A DNA stretch of 35,772 bases from an uncultured Eubacteriales bacterium. Lineage in GTDB: Bacteria; Bacillota; Clostridia; Christensenellales; Aristaeellaceae. The stretch spans positions 1 through 35,772 of the forward strand of contig URUF01000021.1 in NCBI GenBank assembly GCA_900550955.1, given 5' to 3'. Below the pieces are notes generated by a model. That model had not been told where the DNA came from. It searched no databases and saw nothing but the letters and a program-made list of their open reading frames with translations. Made by a program: the position numbers and the translations under genes. Below, piece by piece: positions 16,235 to 25,707 of this stretch (the first letter of the stretch is position 1; each line of letters starts with the position of its first letter).

Positions 16235-17305
16235 ATGGAACGGTTCGTTTACGTAGGCACCTATACGCAGGATATTCTGTTTGGCACGGGCGAGGTGCTT
16301 AAGGGCAGGGGCGAGGGCATTTACCGCCTGAGGCAGGATACTGCCACCGGCCTGCTGGCCCCGGACGCCCTTTGGAGGGGGATTGAGAACCCATCCTTTT
16401 TGACGCTGAACGCAAGGGGCGACAGGCTGTATGCCGTGAACGAGCTGAAAAGCTACAACGGCGCGTTTGGCGGCAGCGTAAGCGCCTTTGGCATTTGCGG
16501 CGGCCAGCTGCTGCCGTTGGGCCGCTTGGGCACAGGCGGAACGGACCCCTGCCATGTGGCCCTGGGAGAGGATGAACGCACGCTGTACGCGGCTAACTTT
16601 ATGAGCGGAAGCGTAGCGGTGTTCCGGCTGGACGCAAACGGCGGGGTGGCGGAAAGGACGCAGCTGATTTGCCATGAGGGGCGCAGCGTGAACCCGCAGC
16701 GGCAGCAGGGGCCGCACGCGCATTCCGTGGTGCTTAGGGACGGGCGCGCCTTTGTGCCCGACCTTGGCCTGGATCGCGTGCTGTGCTACGGCATTGAAGC
16801 GGACGGCACGCTGACTGCGCAGCCTGCGCGGGATTATCATGCGAGGCCGGGCTCCGGGCCCAGGCATTTGGCGTTCGCGAGGGATGGAAAAACGGCTTAT
16901 GTGATGAACGAGCTGGATTCCACCGTAACGGCGGTGCGCTATTCGGCCGATGGCGTGCCAGGCGGCGCGATTAGCCTGTCTACGTTGCCGCCGGAGGGCT
17001 CACAAACGTCCACTGGCGCTTGCATCCGGCTGAACAGGGCGGGAACCTATCTGTACGCCTCCAACCGCGGGCATAACAGCATTGCCGTGTTCCGCGTTGC
17101 GGACGGGGCGTTCGAGCAGGCGGGATGCTATGATTGCCATGGCGCGATCCCGCGTGACTTTGCCATTACGCCGGACGACCGCTTCCTGATATGCGCCAAC
17201 CAAAGCTCCGATGCGTTGAGCGTGTTCGCGCTGGACGCGCAGACGGGCGCATTGCGCTTGATTCAAACCTATCCGCTGCCAACGCCGGTGTGCGTGGCGG
17301 TGTAA
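16235..17305 (+). CDS. Beta-propeller lactonase family protein (YbhE/Pgl type)
   Basis: This 356-residue protein matches the seven-bladed propeller lactonase family (Pfam PF10282), whose E. coli member hydrolyses 6-phosphogluconolactone. Blade-like repeats are visible throughout: FVYVGTYT at the start, then PSFLTLNARGDRLYAVNE, HVALGEDERTLYAANF, HLAFARDGKTAYVMNE, GTYLYASNRGHNSIAVF and FAITPDDRFLICANQ. In this operon, with several sugar-type dehydrogenases and no hexose-phosphate enzyme, it probably opens an aldonolactone formed by oxidation at C1, rather than serving the pentose phosphate pathway. It lies 9 bp after the preceding gene with a weak AGGG site. It is the last gene of the unit and is followed by a very strong hairpin. 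Confidence 0.85.
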   Translation: MERFVYVGTYTQDILFGTGEVLKGRGEGIYRLRQDTATGLLAPDALWRGIENPSFLTLNARGDRLYAVNELKSYNGAFGGSVSAFGICGGQLLPLGRLGTGGTDPCHVALGEDERTLYAANFMSGSVAVFRLDANGGVAERTQLICHEGRSVNPQRQQGPHAHSVVLRDGRAFVPDLGLDRVLCYGIEADGTLTAQPARDYHARPGSGPRHLAFARDGKTAYVMNELDSTVTAVRYSADGVPGGAISLSTLPPEGSQTSTGACIRLNRAGTYLYASNRGHNSIAVFRVADGAFEQAGCYDCHGAIPRDFAITPDDRFLICANQSSDALSVFALDAQTGALRLIQTYPLPTPVCVAV

Positions 17306-17314
17306 CGGAAAAGA

Positions 17315-17366
17315 AAAGCCAGAGGGCCCGCCGCAGAAGAAAAACTGCGGCGGGCCCTCTGGCTTT
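17315..17366. terminator. Strong bidirectional terminator between the lactonase and fbp genes
   Basis: A perfect 22-bp stem (17315-17336 with 17345-17366) surrounds an 8-nt A-rich loop. On the minus strand it is followed by a T-rich tail and on the plus strand by TTT. It separates the convergent operon end and fbp. Confidence 0.9.
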
Positions 17367-17388
17367 GGCGGTTTGATAAGGAAACTGT

Positions 17389-19287
17389 TTATGGCTTCTT
17401 CTGAAACCACCCGCTGCGGTAGGCTGCCAAAAGCGATTCCATGCACTCCACACGGCGGCGAATCACGCGGCCGTTATCGCTGTCGCCCACCATTTTGCGG
17501 CGGCCGTACTGGAACAGCATGGTGGATTCGGAACGGATATCGTCGTTGGCGGCGAGGGCTTCCTCAATGGAGCTGAAGGGCTGGTGCGCCACCAGACGCA
17601 TGCCGTGCGAGCTGGCAATAAGCGTGTAGCCCGCGATGCCTGTGGTTTTATGCAGCGACTGGCAGAAGCCGCCGTCGATGTTGATGCGCCGCCCGTTTGC
17701 CTTGACGGGGCTTTCGCCGTCCTTGACGCGGATAGGCGTATGTCCGTTGATGATGCGCGCGCCGGGCACTTCGCCAAGGCCGTATTCGCGCAGCACGCGC
17801 AGGCAGCCCTCCTCCTCGTCGCAGTGGCGGTAATAGGGGTTCATGGGCTCCTTCCAGGTTTCCTGATTTACCAAAAAGGCGCGCTCAAAGGTTTTGATGG
17901 CGCGGCCGCATACGGGCGAGTTTTCGCCGCACCACAGGTACCACATGAAATCCACCGCCGAAGGGATGCGCTGGAAGTACGCCGCGCGGGCAATCTGCTC
18001 GCAGCGATCCATTAGCGATTTTCCCGAATACACCGAGCCGGACAGCTCCATCTTGGCAAAGGCGCCGCCCTCCGTCATGGGCACGCAGCCATGGAAGATG
18101 AGCAGCTCGTTGCAGACGCGGTACATGCTGCCCGCCTGGTAAAGGAACGCCACATGCTTTTGCAGATGATCGCTATGCAAAAACGCCTCCTTGAGCTCGT
18201 CCATCAGGGCCCGCTCGGCGGGGGTGAGGGCGTAGGGCGCGTCGGGCACAAGGGTGGTAAGCGGCATGGGCTTTACTTCGGAAACAATGCCGTCCACTTC
18301 AAGGCTGGCGGGGCTGCCCACAAGCAGGTGCAGCTTTTTGCGCGCCTCCATGCGGTATTCGGGATGGCGGTCTATCAGCTGCCCCTCAAGCTTAAACATG
18401 ATTACCGTAATGGCCAGCGTGAGCGCATCGCCAAGCGGCATGCCCGCGTAGGCGCTTTGGGCAAAGGCCATTAGCGGCCGCAGGCTTACGCCGTAGCCGC
18501 TTTCCAGAATGGTGGTGTTGCCGTGCGCCAAACAGTTGCGAATCACCGCCGCGATGCAGGCCTCGTTGCCGCAGCCCGCGCCCATCCACAGAATGTCATG
18601 GTTGCCCCATTCAAAATCCACGCAGTGGTGCGCCATGAGCAAATCCAGGATGCTATCCGCGCGCGGCCCGCGGTCAAACAGGTCGCCCACGATGTGCAGG
18701 CGATCCACCGCCAGCCGCTTGGCAAGCGAGCACAGGGCCAGCACAAACTCATCCCCGCCATCCAACCTAAGAAGCGTATCGATAATTTGCTGGTGGTAGC
18801 GCTGCTGGCTGTTATCCTCATCGTCCTGGGCGTGCAAAAGCTCGTCCAGCACGTAGGCGTAGGCTGAGGGCAGCGCCTTGCGCACCTTGGAACGCGTGTA
18901 TTTGGAGGAAAGCACCCGGTTGAGCAGGATGAGGCGGCCAAGCATCTGGCGGTACCACTCGTCCGTCAGCTGGCCGTTTTGGCGCAAAAGCTCCAGCTTT
19001 TCCTCGGGATAATAGATCAGGGTGAGGAAATCGTCAATCGCCTCCGGGCCGATATCCTTAAGGAACAGCGCCTCGGCCTTCTCGCGGATGACGCCGGAGC
19101 AGTTGTTCAGGATGTGGCAAAACGCCTCGTATTCGCCGTGCACATCGCTGATAAAGTGCTCCGTGCCGCGCGGCAGGTTCAAAATGGCGCACAGGTTGAT
19201 GATTTCCGTGAGCACGGTTTGCTCGGTGGGGTATTGCTCCGCCAGAAGGCTTAACAGCTCGTCGTTCATGGCGGTATGTTCAAGCAT
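17389..19287 (-). CDS. fbp: Fructose-1,6-bisphosphatase, class III
   Basis: This 632-residue enzyme dephosphorylates fructose 1,6-bisphosphate in gluconeogenesis. It is the Firmicutes class III type, built on a calcineurin-like phosphoesterase core: SDVHGEYEAF near residue 50, GDLFDRGPRADS and GNHDILWMGAG provide the metal-binding Asp, Asn and His. Length is close to the usual 640-670. AAGGAG lies 6 nt before ATG 19287. The gene follows purB by 55 bp with no terminator between them, so the two are probably co-transcribed from the purB promoter. Confidence 0.93.
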   Translation of the reverse strand: MLEHTAMNDELLSLLAEQYPTEQTVLTEIINLCAILNLPRGTEHFISDVHGEYEAFCHILNNCSGVIREKAEALFLKDIGPEAIDDFLTLIYYPEEKLELLRQNGQLTDEWYRQMLGRLILLNRVLSSKYTRSKVRKALPSAYAYVLDELLHAQDDEDNSQQRYHQQIIDTLLRLDGGDEFVLALCSLAKRLAVDRLHIVGDLFDRGPRADSILDLLMAHHCVDFEWGNHDILWMGAGCGNEACIAAVIRNCLAHGNTTILESGYGVSLRPLMAFAQSAYAGMPLGDALTLAITVIMFKLEGQLIDRHPEYRMEARKKLHLLVGSPASLEVDGIVSEVKPMPLTTLVPDAPYALTPAERALMDELKEAFLHSDHLQKHVAFLYQAGSMYRVCNELLIFHGCVPMTEGGAFAKMELSGSVYSGKSLMDRCEQIARAAYFQRIPSAVDFMWYLWCGENSPVCGRAIKTFERAFLVNQETWKEPMNPYYRHCDEEEGCLRVLREYGLGEVPGARIINGHTPIRVKDGESPVKANGRRINIDGGFCQSLHKTTGIAGYTLIASSHGMRLVAHQPFSSIEEALAANDDIRSESTMLFQYGRRKMVGDSDNGRVIRRRVECMESLLAAYRSGWFQKKP

Positions 19288-19342
19288 AAAAAGCTCCTTT
19301 CCCTTCTGTACGGTGAAAAGCGGCGGTTTTGCGCGCCCCGCC

Positions 19343-20779
19343 TTACACGGTTAATTCCTGCTTTTCGCCCAGCACGTTGCGGTTGGCGTCCAGCAGGGGA
19401 AGAATCAGCTCGCTTAGGAATTCCTCCACCTGCTCCTTGCTGCGGCCGATGAAGTTGGCGGGCTCCAATATGGCCTCTACCTCCTCGCGGGTGACCATGA
19501 AGGCGGGATCGGCCACAATGCGGTCGATCAAATCGTTTTTGCCGCCCTCCTCCTTTACCACGCGGGCCGCGGCCTGGCTGTGCACGCGCAGCTTTTCGTG
19601 CAAAAGCTGGCGGTCGCCGCCCTTTTTGACGGCGTCCATCATGATATTCTCGGTGGCCATGAAGGGCAGCTCGTTCATCACGCGCGCGCGCACCACCTTT
19701 TCGTACACCACCAGGCCGTCGCATACGTTCATCATGATGTTCAAAATGGCGTCCACGCCCAGGAAGGCCTCGCTCACGGCGATGCGGCGGTTGGCGCTGT
19801 CGTCCAGGGTGCGCTCAAACCATTGGGTGCCGGCGGTTACGGCGGCGTTAAGAGCGTCCACCATCACATAGCGGCTCAGGGAGGAAATGCGCTCGCTGCG
19901 CATGGGGTTGCGCTTGTAGGGCATGGCGGAGGAGCCGATCTGCTTGGCCTCGAAGGGTTCCTCCATCTCCTTAAAGTTTTGCAGAAGGCGCATATCGTAG
20001 CTGAATTTGCTGGCGGACTGCGCAATGCCGGACAGGGTGCTTACCACCATGTAGTCCATTTTGCGGCTATACGTTTGCCCGCTTACGGGCACCACGCGCG
20101 CAAAGCCCATTTCGGCTGCGATATCCTGCTCGATTTGCTTAATGCGCTGGCTGTCGCCGCCCAACAGCTCCACAAAGCTGGCCTGGGTGCCGGTGGTGCC
20201 CTTGCTGCCAAGCAGCGCCAGGGTGTCCATGCGGTGCGTAAGCTCCTCGTAATCCATATACAGCTCGTTAAGCCACAGCGTGGCGCGCTTGCCCACGGTG
20301 GTTAGCTGCGCGGGCTGCAAATGGGTGTAGGCCAGGGCCGGCAGCCCCTTGTAGCGGCTGGCAAACCGGGCCAAAAGATCCATCACGTTCAGCAGCTTGC
20401 GGCGCACGATCTCCAAGCCCTGCTTCATGATGATCACATCGGTGTTGTCGCCCACATAGCAGCTGGTGGCCCCCAGGTGAATGATGCCCTTGGCCTTTGG
20501 GCACTGCAAGCCGTAGGCGTATACATGGCTCATTACGTCGTGGCGGCATTCGCGCTCGCGGCGCTGAGCGTCCTCGTAGTTGATATCGTCCTTGTGGGAT
20601 TCCAGCTCGGCGATCTGCTCGTCGGTAATGGGCAGGCCCTGCTTTTGCTCCGCGCGGGCCAGGGCGATCCATAGCCTGCGCCAAGTGCGGAATTTATTGT
20701 CCTCGGAGAAAACGAACTGCATTTCCGGGCTGGCATACCGGGTGGAAAAAGGGCTGATATAGCGGGAATGGTCGGCCAT
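19343..20779 (-). CDS. purB: Adenylosuccinate lyase
   Basis: This 478-residue enzyme of the fumarase/aspartase superfamily splits adenylosuccinate (and SAICAR) in purine synthesis. The superfamily signature GSSAMPYKRNPMRSE is present, as are TTGTQASF with catalytic-loop residues and HLGATSCYVGDN for substrate binding. Length is typical for the longer eukaryote-like PurB form found in many Clostridia. The start at 20779 is set by AGGAGG 7 nt upstream; an in-frame ATG 21 bp earlier precedes that site. A strong promoter (20812-20839) overlaps the divergent promoter of the T-box leader. Confidence 0.94.
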   Translation of the reverse strand: MADHSRYISPFSTRYASPEMQFVFSEDNKFRTWRRLWIALARAEQKQGLPITDEQIAELESHKDDINYEDAQRRERECRHDVMSHVYAYGLQCPKAKGIIHLGATSCYVGDNTDVIIMKQGLEIVRRKLLNVMDLLARFASRYKGLPALAYTHLQPAQLTTVGKRATLWLNELYMDYEELTHRMDTLALLGSKGTTGTQASFVELLGGDSQRIKQIEQDIAAEMGFARVVPVSGQTYSRKMDYMVVSTLSGIAQSASKFSYDMRLLQNFKEMEEPFEAKQIGSSAMPYKRNPMRSERISSLSRYVMVDALNAAVTAGTQWFERTLDDSANRRIAVSEAFLGVDAILNIMMNVCDGLVVYEKVVRARVMNELPFMATENIMMDAVKKGGDRQLLHEKLRVHSQAAARVVKEEGGKNDLIDRIVADPAFMVTREEVEAILEPANFIGRSKEQVEEFLSELILPLLDANRNVLGEKQELTV

Positions 20780-20811
20780 GGTGCATCCTCCTGTCAGCAA
20801 TGCTTCAATTG

Positions 20812-20839
20812 ATTATACCACAAATTTTCCTCTTGACAA
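20812..20839 (-). promoter_or_regulatory. purB promoter
   Basis: On the minus strand TTGTCA (20834-20839) and a perfect TATAAT (20812-20817) are separated by 16 bp. Its -35 box overlaps by five bases the -35 box of the divergent promoter for the T-box leader. Confidence 0.8.
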
Positions 20840-20861
20840 ACCCACCCGCCTCCGCTATGAT
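20833..20861 (+). promoter_or_regulatory. Promoter of the T-box leader and acyl-CoA synthetase gene
   Basis: A perfect TTGACA (20833-20838) and TATGAT (20856-20861) are 17 bp apart. The predicted start is near 20868, just before the first leader elements. Confidence 0.85.
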
Positions 20862-20867
20862 AATTTG

Positions 20868-21101
20868 CAAACGCGATGACCGGGCATGGCTGTTACGGCA
20901 CGCACCCAAAGAGAGGCGCTGGCAGGTGGAAAGGCGCTGGGCGGCGGACGGCTTCTCTCCCGCGAGCGGCCGGCGTGAACCAAGTAGCGCCGGACGGGCC
21001 GGCCCGTAACAGCGCAGAGCGGGGGCAGTTGGCTGCCTCAAGCGAAGTGGTACCGCGGAAGCAGCGCTTTCGTCTTCGAGTGGAGGACGAGGGCTTTTTT
21101 T
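20868..21101 (+). ncRNA. T-box riboswitch (tRNA-sensing leader)
   Basis: The leader shows the canonical order. A K-turn-like GATGA (20875-20879) pairs across Stem I with GAGC (20964-20967). AGAGAGG lies in the distal part (20910-20916). AAGTAG (20982-20987) is followed by a GCCGG/CCGGC hairpin. Stem III is a 7-bp hairpin (22022-type GGGGCAG arm at 21022-21028 with 21033-21039). The T-box core AAGTGGTACCGCGG is at 21045-21058. An intrinsic terminator follows (21066-21074 with 21086-21094, then seven T). The UGGU bulge would pair with a tRNA end ACCA, so discriminator base A73. The predicted specifier loop 3' strand reads TTCTCT before CCCG, allowing UUC (Phe) or CUC (Leu); Ser or Gly readings conflict with the bulge base. 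Confidence 0.88.
21066..21101 (+). terminator. T-box regulated terminator
   Basis: Nine paired bases including G-U pairs (21066-21074 with 21086-21094), extendable into the loop, are followed by TTTTTTT (21095-21101). The 5' arm overlaps sequence that would form the antiterminator with the T-box core. Confidence 0.85.
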
Positions 21102-21144
21102 ATTGCCCGCGGGATGAGCAACATTTTGATAGGGGGACGAACGC

Positions 21145-22830
<1,686 letters not shown>

Positions 22831-22834
22831 TGCG

Positions 22835-22858
22835 GCGTTGCCTTTGACAGCGCTTTTT
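22835..22858 (+). terminator. Weak terminator after the acyl-CoA synthetase gene
   Basis: A 6-bp stem (22835-22840 with 22848-22853, one G-U pair) is followed by TTTTT. Its position 4 bp after the stop codon supports a terminator, though the stem is short. Confidence 0.5.
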
Positions 22859-23090
22859 AGGCCTATGCCGGAGGCTGGCGAATACGCTTGCTGACAGGCT
22901 GAAGCGTTAACAGGGGCGTTTCACAATCCAGTAGGCATATAGTGAACCAAGCTGCGTGCGCGCCTTCCCCGCCGCTGCGCGCATGGAGGCGCGCGCTGCG
23001 ATGGGGCATCGGGCCGCTTGGTGCTGGCCTGCCGGAGCTGGCGCTCACCGTCCTGACCGCGCTGGCCTGCCGCCGGGGAGGAGGGGCGTT

Positions 23091-23369
23091 ATGGAAAAGC
23101 AGGAAAGGCATTCTTGCTTCTATCAAAACAGGCTATGCGAATATTTCCCCTGCCACAAGGGCGTTGATGAGGCGGATTTTAACTGCCTGTTTTGCTACTG
23201 CCCGCTTTATGCGCTGGGAAGAAAATGCGGGGGAAACTACCACTACAATGAAAAGGGCGATAAGGACTGCTCGGCCTGCGTTTTTCCCCACCGAAGGGAG
23301 AATTACGACCGGGTGCTGGCGCGCTACCGCGACATCATGGATGTGGTGAGGCGAATCGACGGGGAGTGA
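23091..23369 (+). CDS. Cysteine-rich small-domain protein
   Basis: This 92-residue protein has nine cysteines (9, 16, 21, 32, 35, 37, 46, 60, 63), including NCLFCYCPLY and CSACVFPH, in the pattern of the 'cysteine-rich small domain' family (Pfam PF04071). Members are often found beside or fused to cobalamin-biosynthesis genes, and a metal-binding role is likely; no function is established. No cobalamin gene is near here. The start at 23091 has a GGGGAGGAGG site about 7 nt upstream. The 260 bp before it hold the weak terminator, an inverted repeat (22958-22965 with 22987-22994) and no convincing gene. Confidence 0.8.
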   Translation: MEKQERHSCFYQNRLCEYFPCHKGVDEADFNCLFCYCPLYALGRKCGGNYHYNEKGDKDCSACVFPHRRENYDRVLARYRDIMDVVRRIDGE

Positions 23370-23560
23370 GGAAGGCGTTTCCCCAATCGGGCGGCGACAA
23401 CGTGAGCCTGGTATTTTCCGCCGCCCATACAGATGGGTTTGCTGTGGATAGGGGCATGGCTGCGGATGCGCCGGGCGCGCGTGGGAAAACGGCCGCCCTG
23501 GCGGTTTGCAGCGGCATAATTATGCATATCACAGGCCCGCGCTTGTTGGCCATATAGCAA

Positions 23561-23597
23561 AAGGCTGCCGTCCGGTGAAAACCGGCGGCAGCCCTTT
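23561..23597 (-). terminator. Terminator of the purine salvage operon
   Basis: Arms GGCTGCC/GGCAGCC and CCGG/CCGG with a one-base mismatch or bulge form a hairpin (23563-23593). On the minus strand, with the gene ending at 23605, AAAG lies before the stem and TTTTGC after it. The 190 bp between this and the Cys-rich gene hold no gene I can support. Confidence 0.75.
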
Positions 23598-23604
23598 GTG
23601 AAAG

Positions 23605-24180
23605 TTAGTCCTCAAGCTTTCCCGGAAGCGGGATGTGATCCAGCGATACCAAGGGGATGCCCTTGTACTCGCTGCGGCGCTCCCCCTCGGTGAGCGCGCA
23701 GGCGATAACGGCGATTTCAATGCCGATCTCCTTGGCCAAAGCCAGCACGGCTTCGATGGTGCCGCCTGTGGAAACCACATCGTCCAGGAAACACAGGCGC
23801 TTGCCCTGGAAGGCGGAATACTTTTCCTTGCCAATCCACAATTCCTGCTGGCCGTGCGTGGTGATGGATTCCACCGTTACGCCCTTGGGCTCAATCATGA
23901 AGGCCTTGCGGCTTTTGCGCAACTCCAGATAGCGCGGATACCCCGCGCTGATGGCCTGCGCCAGGCCGCAGGACTTGGTTTGTACGGTTACAAAGCCGTC
24001 AAAATCATAGGGGGCCAGCTTTTTGGCGAGCTCCGCCGCGGCTACGCGGTTCCACTCGGCTTCGCCCGTCATGTCGAAGGAATAGATGTAGAAGCCGCCG
24101 CCCAAATCCAGCATGGGAAGGTCAACGGAAAACTGGGGGGAAAGGAAAACGCGATGGGTGCTAGGCCAGTCGTTGCGCAT
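23605..24180 (-). CDS. Purine phosphoribosyltransferase-like protein
   Basis: This 191-residue type I phosphoribosyltransferase carries the PRPP-binding motif LCFLDDVVSTGGT (about residues 126-138). It probably joins a purine base to PRPP to make a nucleotide. The core resembles adenine or xanthine phosphoribosyltransferases, but the base is not clear. The start at 24180 is set by AAGGAGG 5 nt upstream; an upstream in-frame ATG overlaps the permease gene. It lies 10 bp after the permease gene and shares its promoter and PurBox operator, which supports import and salvage of the same purine. Confidence 0.82.
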   Translation of the reverse strand: MRNDWPSTHRVFLSPQFSVDLPMLDLGGGFYIYSFDMTGEAEWNRVAAAELAKKLAPYDFDGFVTVQTKSCGLAQAISAGYPRYLELRKSRKAFMIEPKGVTVESITTHGQQELWIGKEKYSAFQGKRLCFLDDVVSTGGTIEAVLALAKEIGIEIAVIACALTEGERRSEYKGIPLVSLDHIPLPGKLED

Positions 24181-24190
24181 GGCGTCCTCC

Positions 24191-25336
24191 TTACACAAGG
24201 CCCACATAAACGCCCAGATAGCGCACCAGCACGCCTACCACCATGCCCAGGAAGGGGTTTTTGGACCAGGCCGTTACGCCCAGGGCGATGTAGCCGCTCA
24301 TGGAGTTTTCGGACTGGGTAACGGTGGTGAGGTTGGGCGCGAAGGTGAGGGCGAAGCCGATTACCAGCAGGAAGCCGGAGATGCTTTGCGCGGGCAGGTA
24401 CTTGCCCAGGCGGCCAATTAAGCCCAGCAGCACCAATACGCCCATCGCTAGCATGAACACGATGCCGCACGCCACCGGCCAGGGCGCGCCCGCCGTGCCG
24501 GAGATGATGGCCTCGATGGGCGGGCCGCCGAACAGCGCGCTGGGAACGTCCGCCAGGGAGTTGATGATGGAAAGGTGATCGTAGTTCTGGCTGGTTCCGG
24601 CGATGCTGGCGGTGATGCCGCCAAAGGAGATATTCGCGCCGATGTTGAGCATCATCAGGCTAAGCGCGCCCAGCACCACGGACAGGTTCAGCGTGGGCTT
24701 GATCAGCTTGAAATCGCTCCAGTACGCCTTTTTCCAGAAGCGCCATTCAGCGCTCATTTCCATGGCTTCGCGGCCTTCCTCCACCAGGGTGGACAGGTCC
24801 ACGCGGCGCTTTTGCAGGAACAGGAAATCCGCCGTGGATATGGCGACGGAAATGAAGATGGTCCATACCACCTTGTTGCCATCGTTCAGGAAGAGGGCGT
24901 AGGCGATGATGGCGGATACGATGGATACCAGCGTGGTGCGCTTTTCCTGGCCGAACATATCCCAGGATACGCCGGCAAGGATCAGGCCCACGCCGCTCAT
25001 CATGCCGGCAACAACGGCCTGGCCGGCAAAATCAGCGATTTTAGTAACGCCGCCAAACAGGCCCAGAATTACCATGAGCACGGCCGCCAGCAGGATGGAG
25101 CTTACGTTGTTGCGCAGATTCTTTTTTACGCTGGCAACGGTGATGGTTTCAGCCTGGCTGGAAATGGGGGTGACGGAACCGGTGAGCAGGTTGCCAAACG
25201 CGCCCACCAGGTACGCAAAGCCGGCGGGCTTGAGCGCGAAGCCGCGCGCCTGCGCGTAGAGCAGCTGCGGAACGCCGTTGATGATAACGGCGATGACCGC
25301 CAGCACGAAGGGGCCCAGGTTTGCCAAGAATTCCAA
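24191..25336 (-). CDS. NCS2-like purine permease
   Basis: This membrane protein of about 381 residues has ten or more hydrophobic segments, with a polar cytoplasmic stretch in the middle (about 160-205). Text such as TGSVTPISSQAETITVASV and LFGGPPIEAIISGTAGAP fits the NCS2/AzgA nucleobase transporter group. It is shorter than the usual 430 or so residues. The TTG at 25336 is preferred as start because AGAGGTGAT lies 6 nt upstream; a GTG at 25345 overlaps that site and is an alternative. The phosphoribosyltransferase gene downstream and the paired PurBoxes upstream make a purine base the most likely substrate. Confidence 0.72.
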   Translation of the reverse strand: MEFLANLGPFVLAVIAVIINGVPQLLYAQARGFALKPAGFAYLVGAFGNLLTGSVTPISSQAETITVASVKKNLRNNVSSILLAAVLMVILGLFGGVTKIADFAGQAVVAGMMSGVGLILAGVSWDMFGQEKRTTLVSIVSAIIAYALFLNDGNKVVWTIFISVAISTADFLFLQKRRVDLSTLVEEGREAMEMSAEWRFWKKAYWSDFKLIKPTLNLSVVLGALSLMMLNIGANISFGGITASIAGTSQNYDHLSIINSLADVPSALFGGPPIEAIISGTAGAPWPVACGIVFMLAMGVLVLLGLIGRLGKYLPAQSISGFLLVIGFALTFAPNLTTVTQSENSMSGYIALGVTAWSKNPFLGMVVGVLVRYLGVYVGLV

Positions 25337-25368
25337 ATGAATCACCTCTTTGAAGGATTAGCCGATTG

Positions 25369-25397
25369 AGTATACAACAAATCCTAGGAAATGACAA
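25369..25397 (-). promoter_or_regulatory. Promoter of the purine permease/phosphoribosyltransferase operon
   Basis: On the minus strand TTGTCA (25392-25397) and TATACT (25369-25374) are separated by 17 bp, about 33 bp before the preferred TTG start. Confidence 0.8.
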
Positions 25398-25401
25398 TAG
25401 T

Positions 25402-25445
25402 TTTTCCGAACGAAAATGAAGAATGCCGGATAAAAATTCGGAAAA
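25402..25445. promoter_or_regulatory. Paired PurBox-like operator
   Basis: TTTTTCCGAA (25401-25410) and its inverted copy TTCGGAAAAA (25437-25446) match the core of the PurR-binding PurBox (AWWWCCGAACWWTY). Drawn as 14-bp boxes, they are 25402-25415 and 25432-25445, in inverted orientation and 16 bp apart, the geometry described for Bacillus PurR operators. They lie directly upstream of the permease promoter. No purine riboswitch was found in this leader. Confidence 0.7.
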
Positions 25446-25526
25446 ACAGCAAAACCGCCGTTTGGCGTACACCGCAGGCCATTGCAGATGGGACGCATGG
25501 TTTTACGTTTTGTTCATATCTGCCGG

Positions 25527-25554
25527 GAAGGAATAATCTTCCCCCATGTCGAAT
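25527..25554 (+). promoter_or_regulatory. Sigma-H type promoter of hpf
   Basis: GAAGGAATA (25527-25535) fits RnAGGAwWW, and GTCGAAT (25548-25554) fits RnnGAAT, with a 12-bp spacer, matching the Bacillus sigma-H consensus. The -35 lies inside a small inverted repeat (GGGAAG/CTTCCC). It predicts a leader of about 145 nt containing a GGCAGG/CCTGCC hairpin (25598-25614). The B. subtilis homologue is known to be under sigma-H and sigma-B. Confidence 0.6.
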
Positions 25555-25707
25555 ATCCTATATACATTCAAAAGCGAGCGTCCATAGCAAACCTCAGGGC
25601 AGGTCCTTCCTGCCTATAAACGGAAAGGAGCGTGGTACCATTGGCACACGCGTCGGCTTTTTCATCTTTTCCAAAGAGGCTGAACTGAACGATAAAGGAG
25701 TACCGCT

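Noticed and set aside
20941..20964. Gly (GGC) or Ser (UCU/UCC) specifier for the T-box
   Set aside because: The antiterminator bulge UGGU calls for discriminator A73, while tRNA-Gly and tRNA-Ser normally have U73 and G73; Phe or Leu fit better.
25631..25660. TGGTACC in the hpf leader as a second T-box
   Set aside because: The ACCGCG continuation, Stem I, Stem III and a proper terminator are missing, so the 7-mer is chance or a KpnI-type palindrome.
25346..25707. Purine riboswitch before the permease operon
   Set aside because: I looked for the conserved junction segments on the minus strand and did not find them; PurBoxes explain purine control better.
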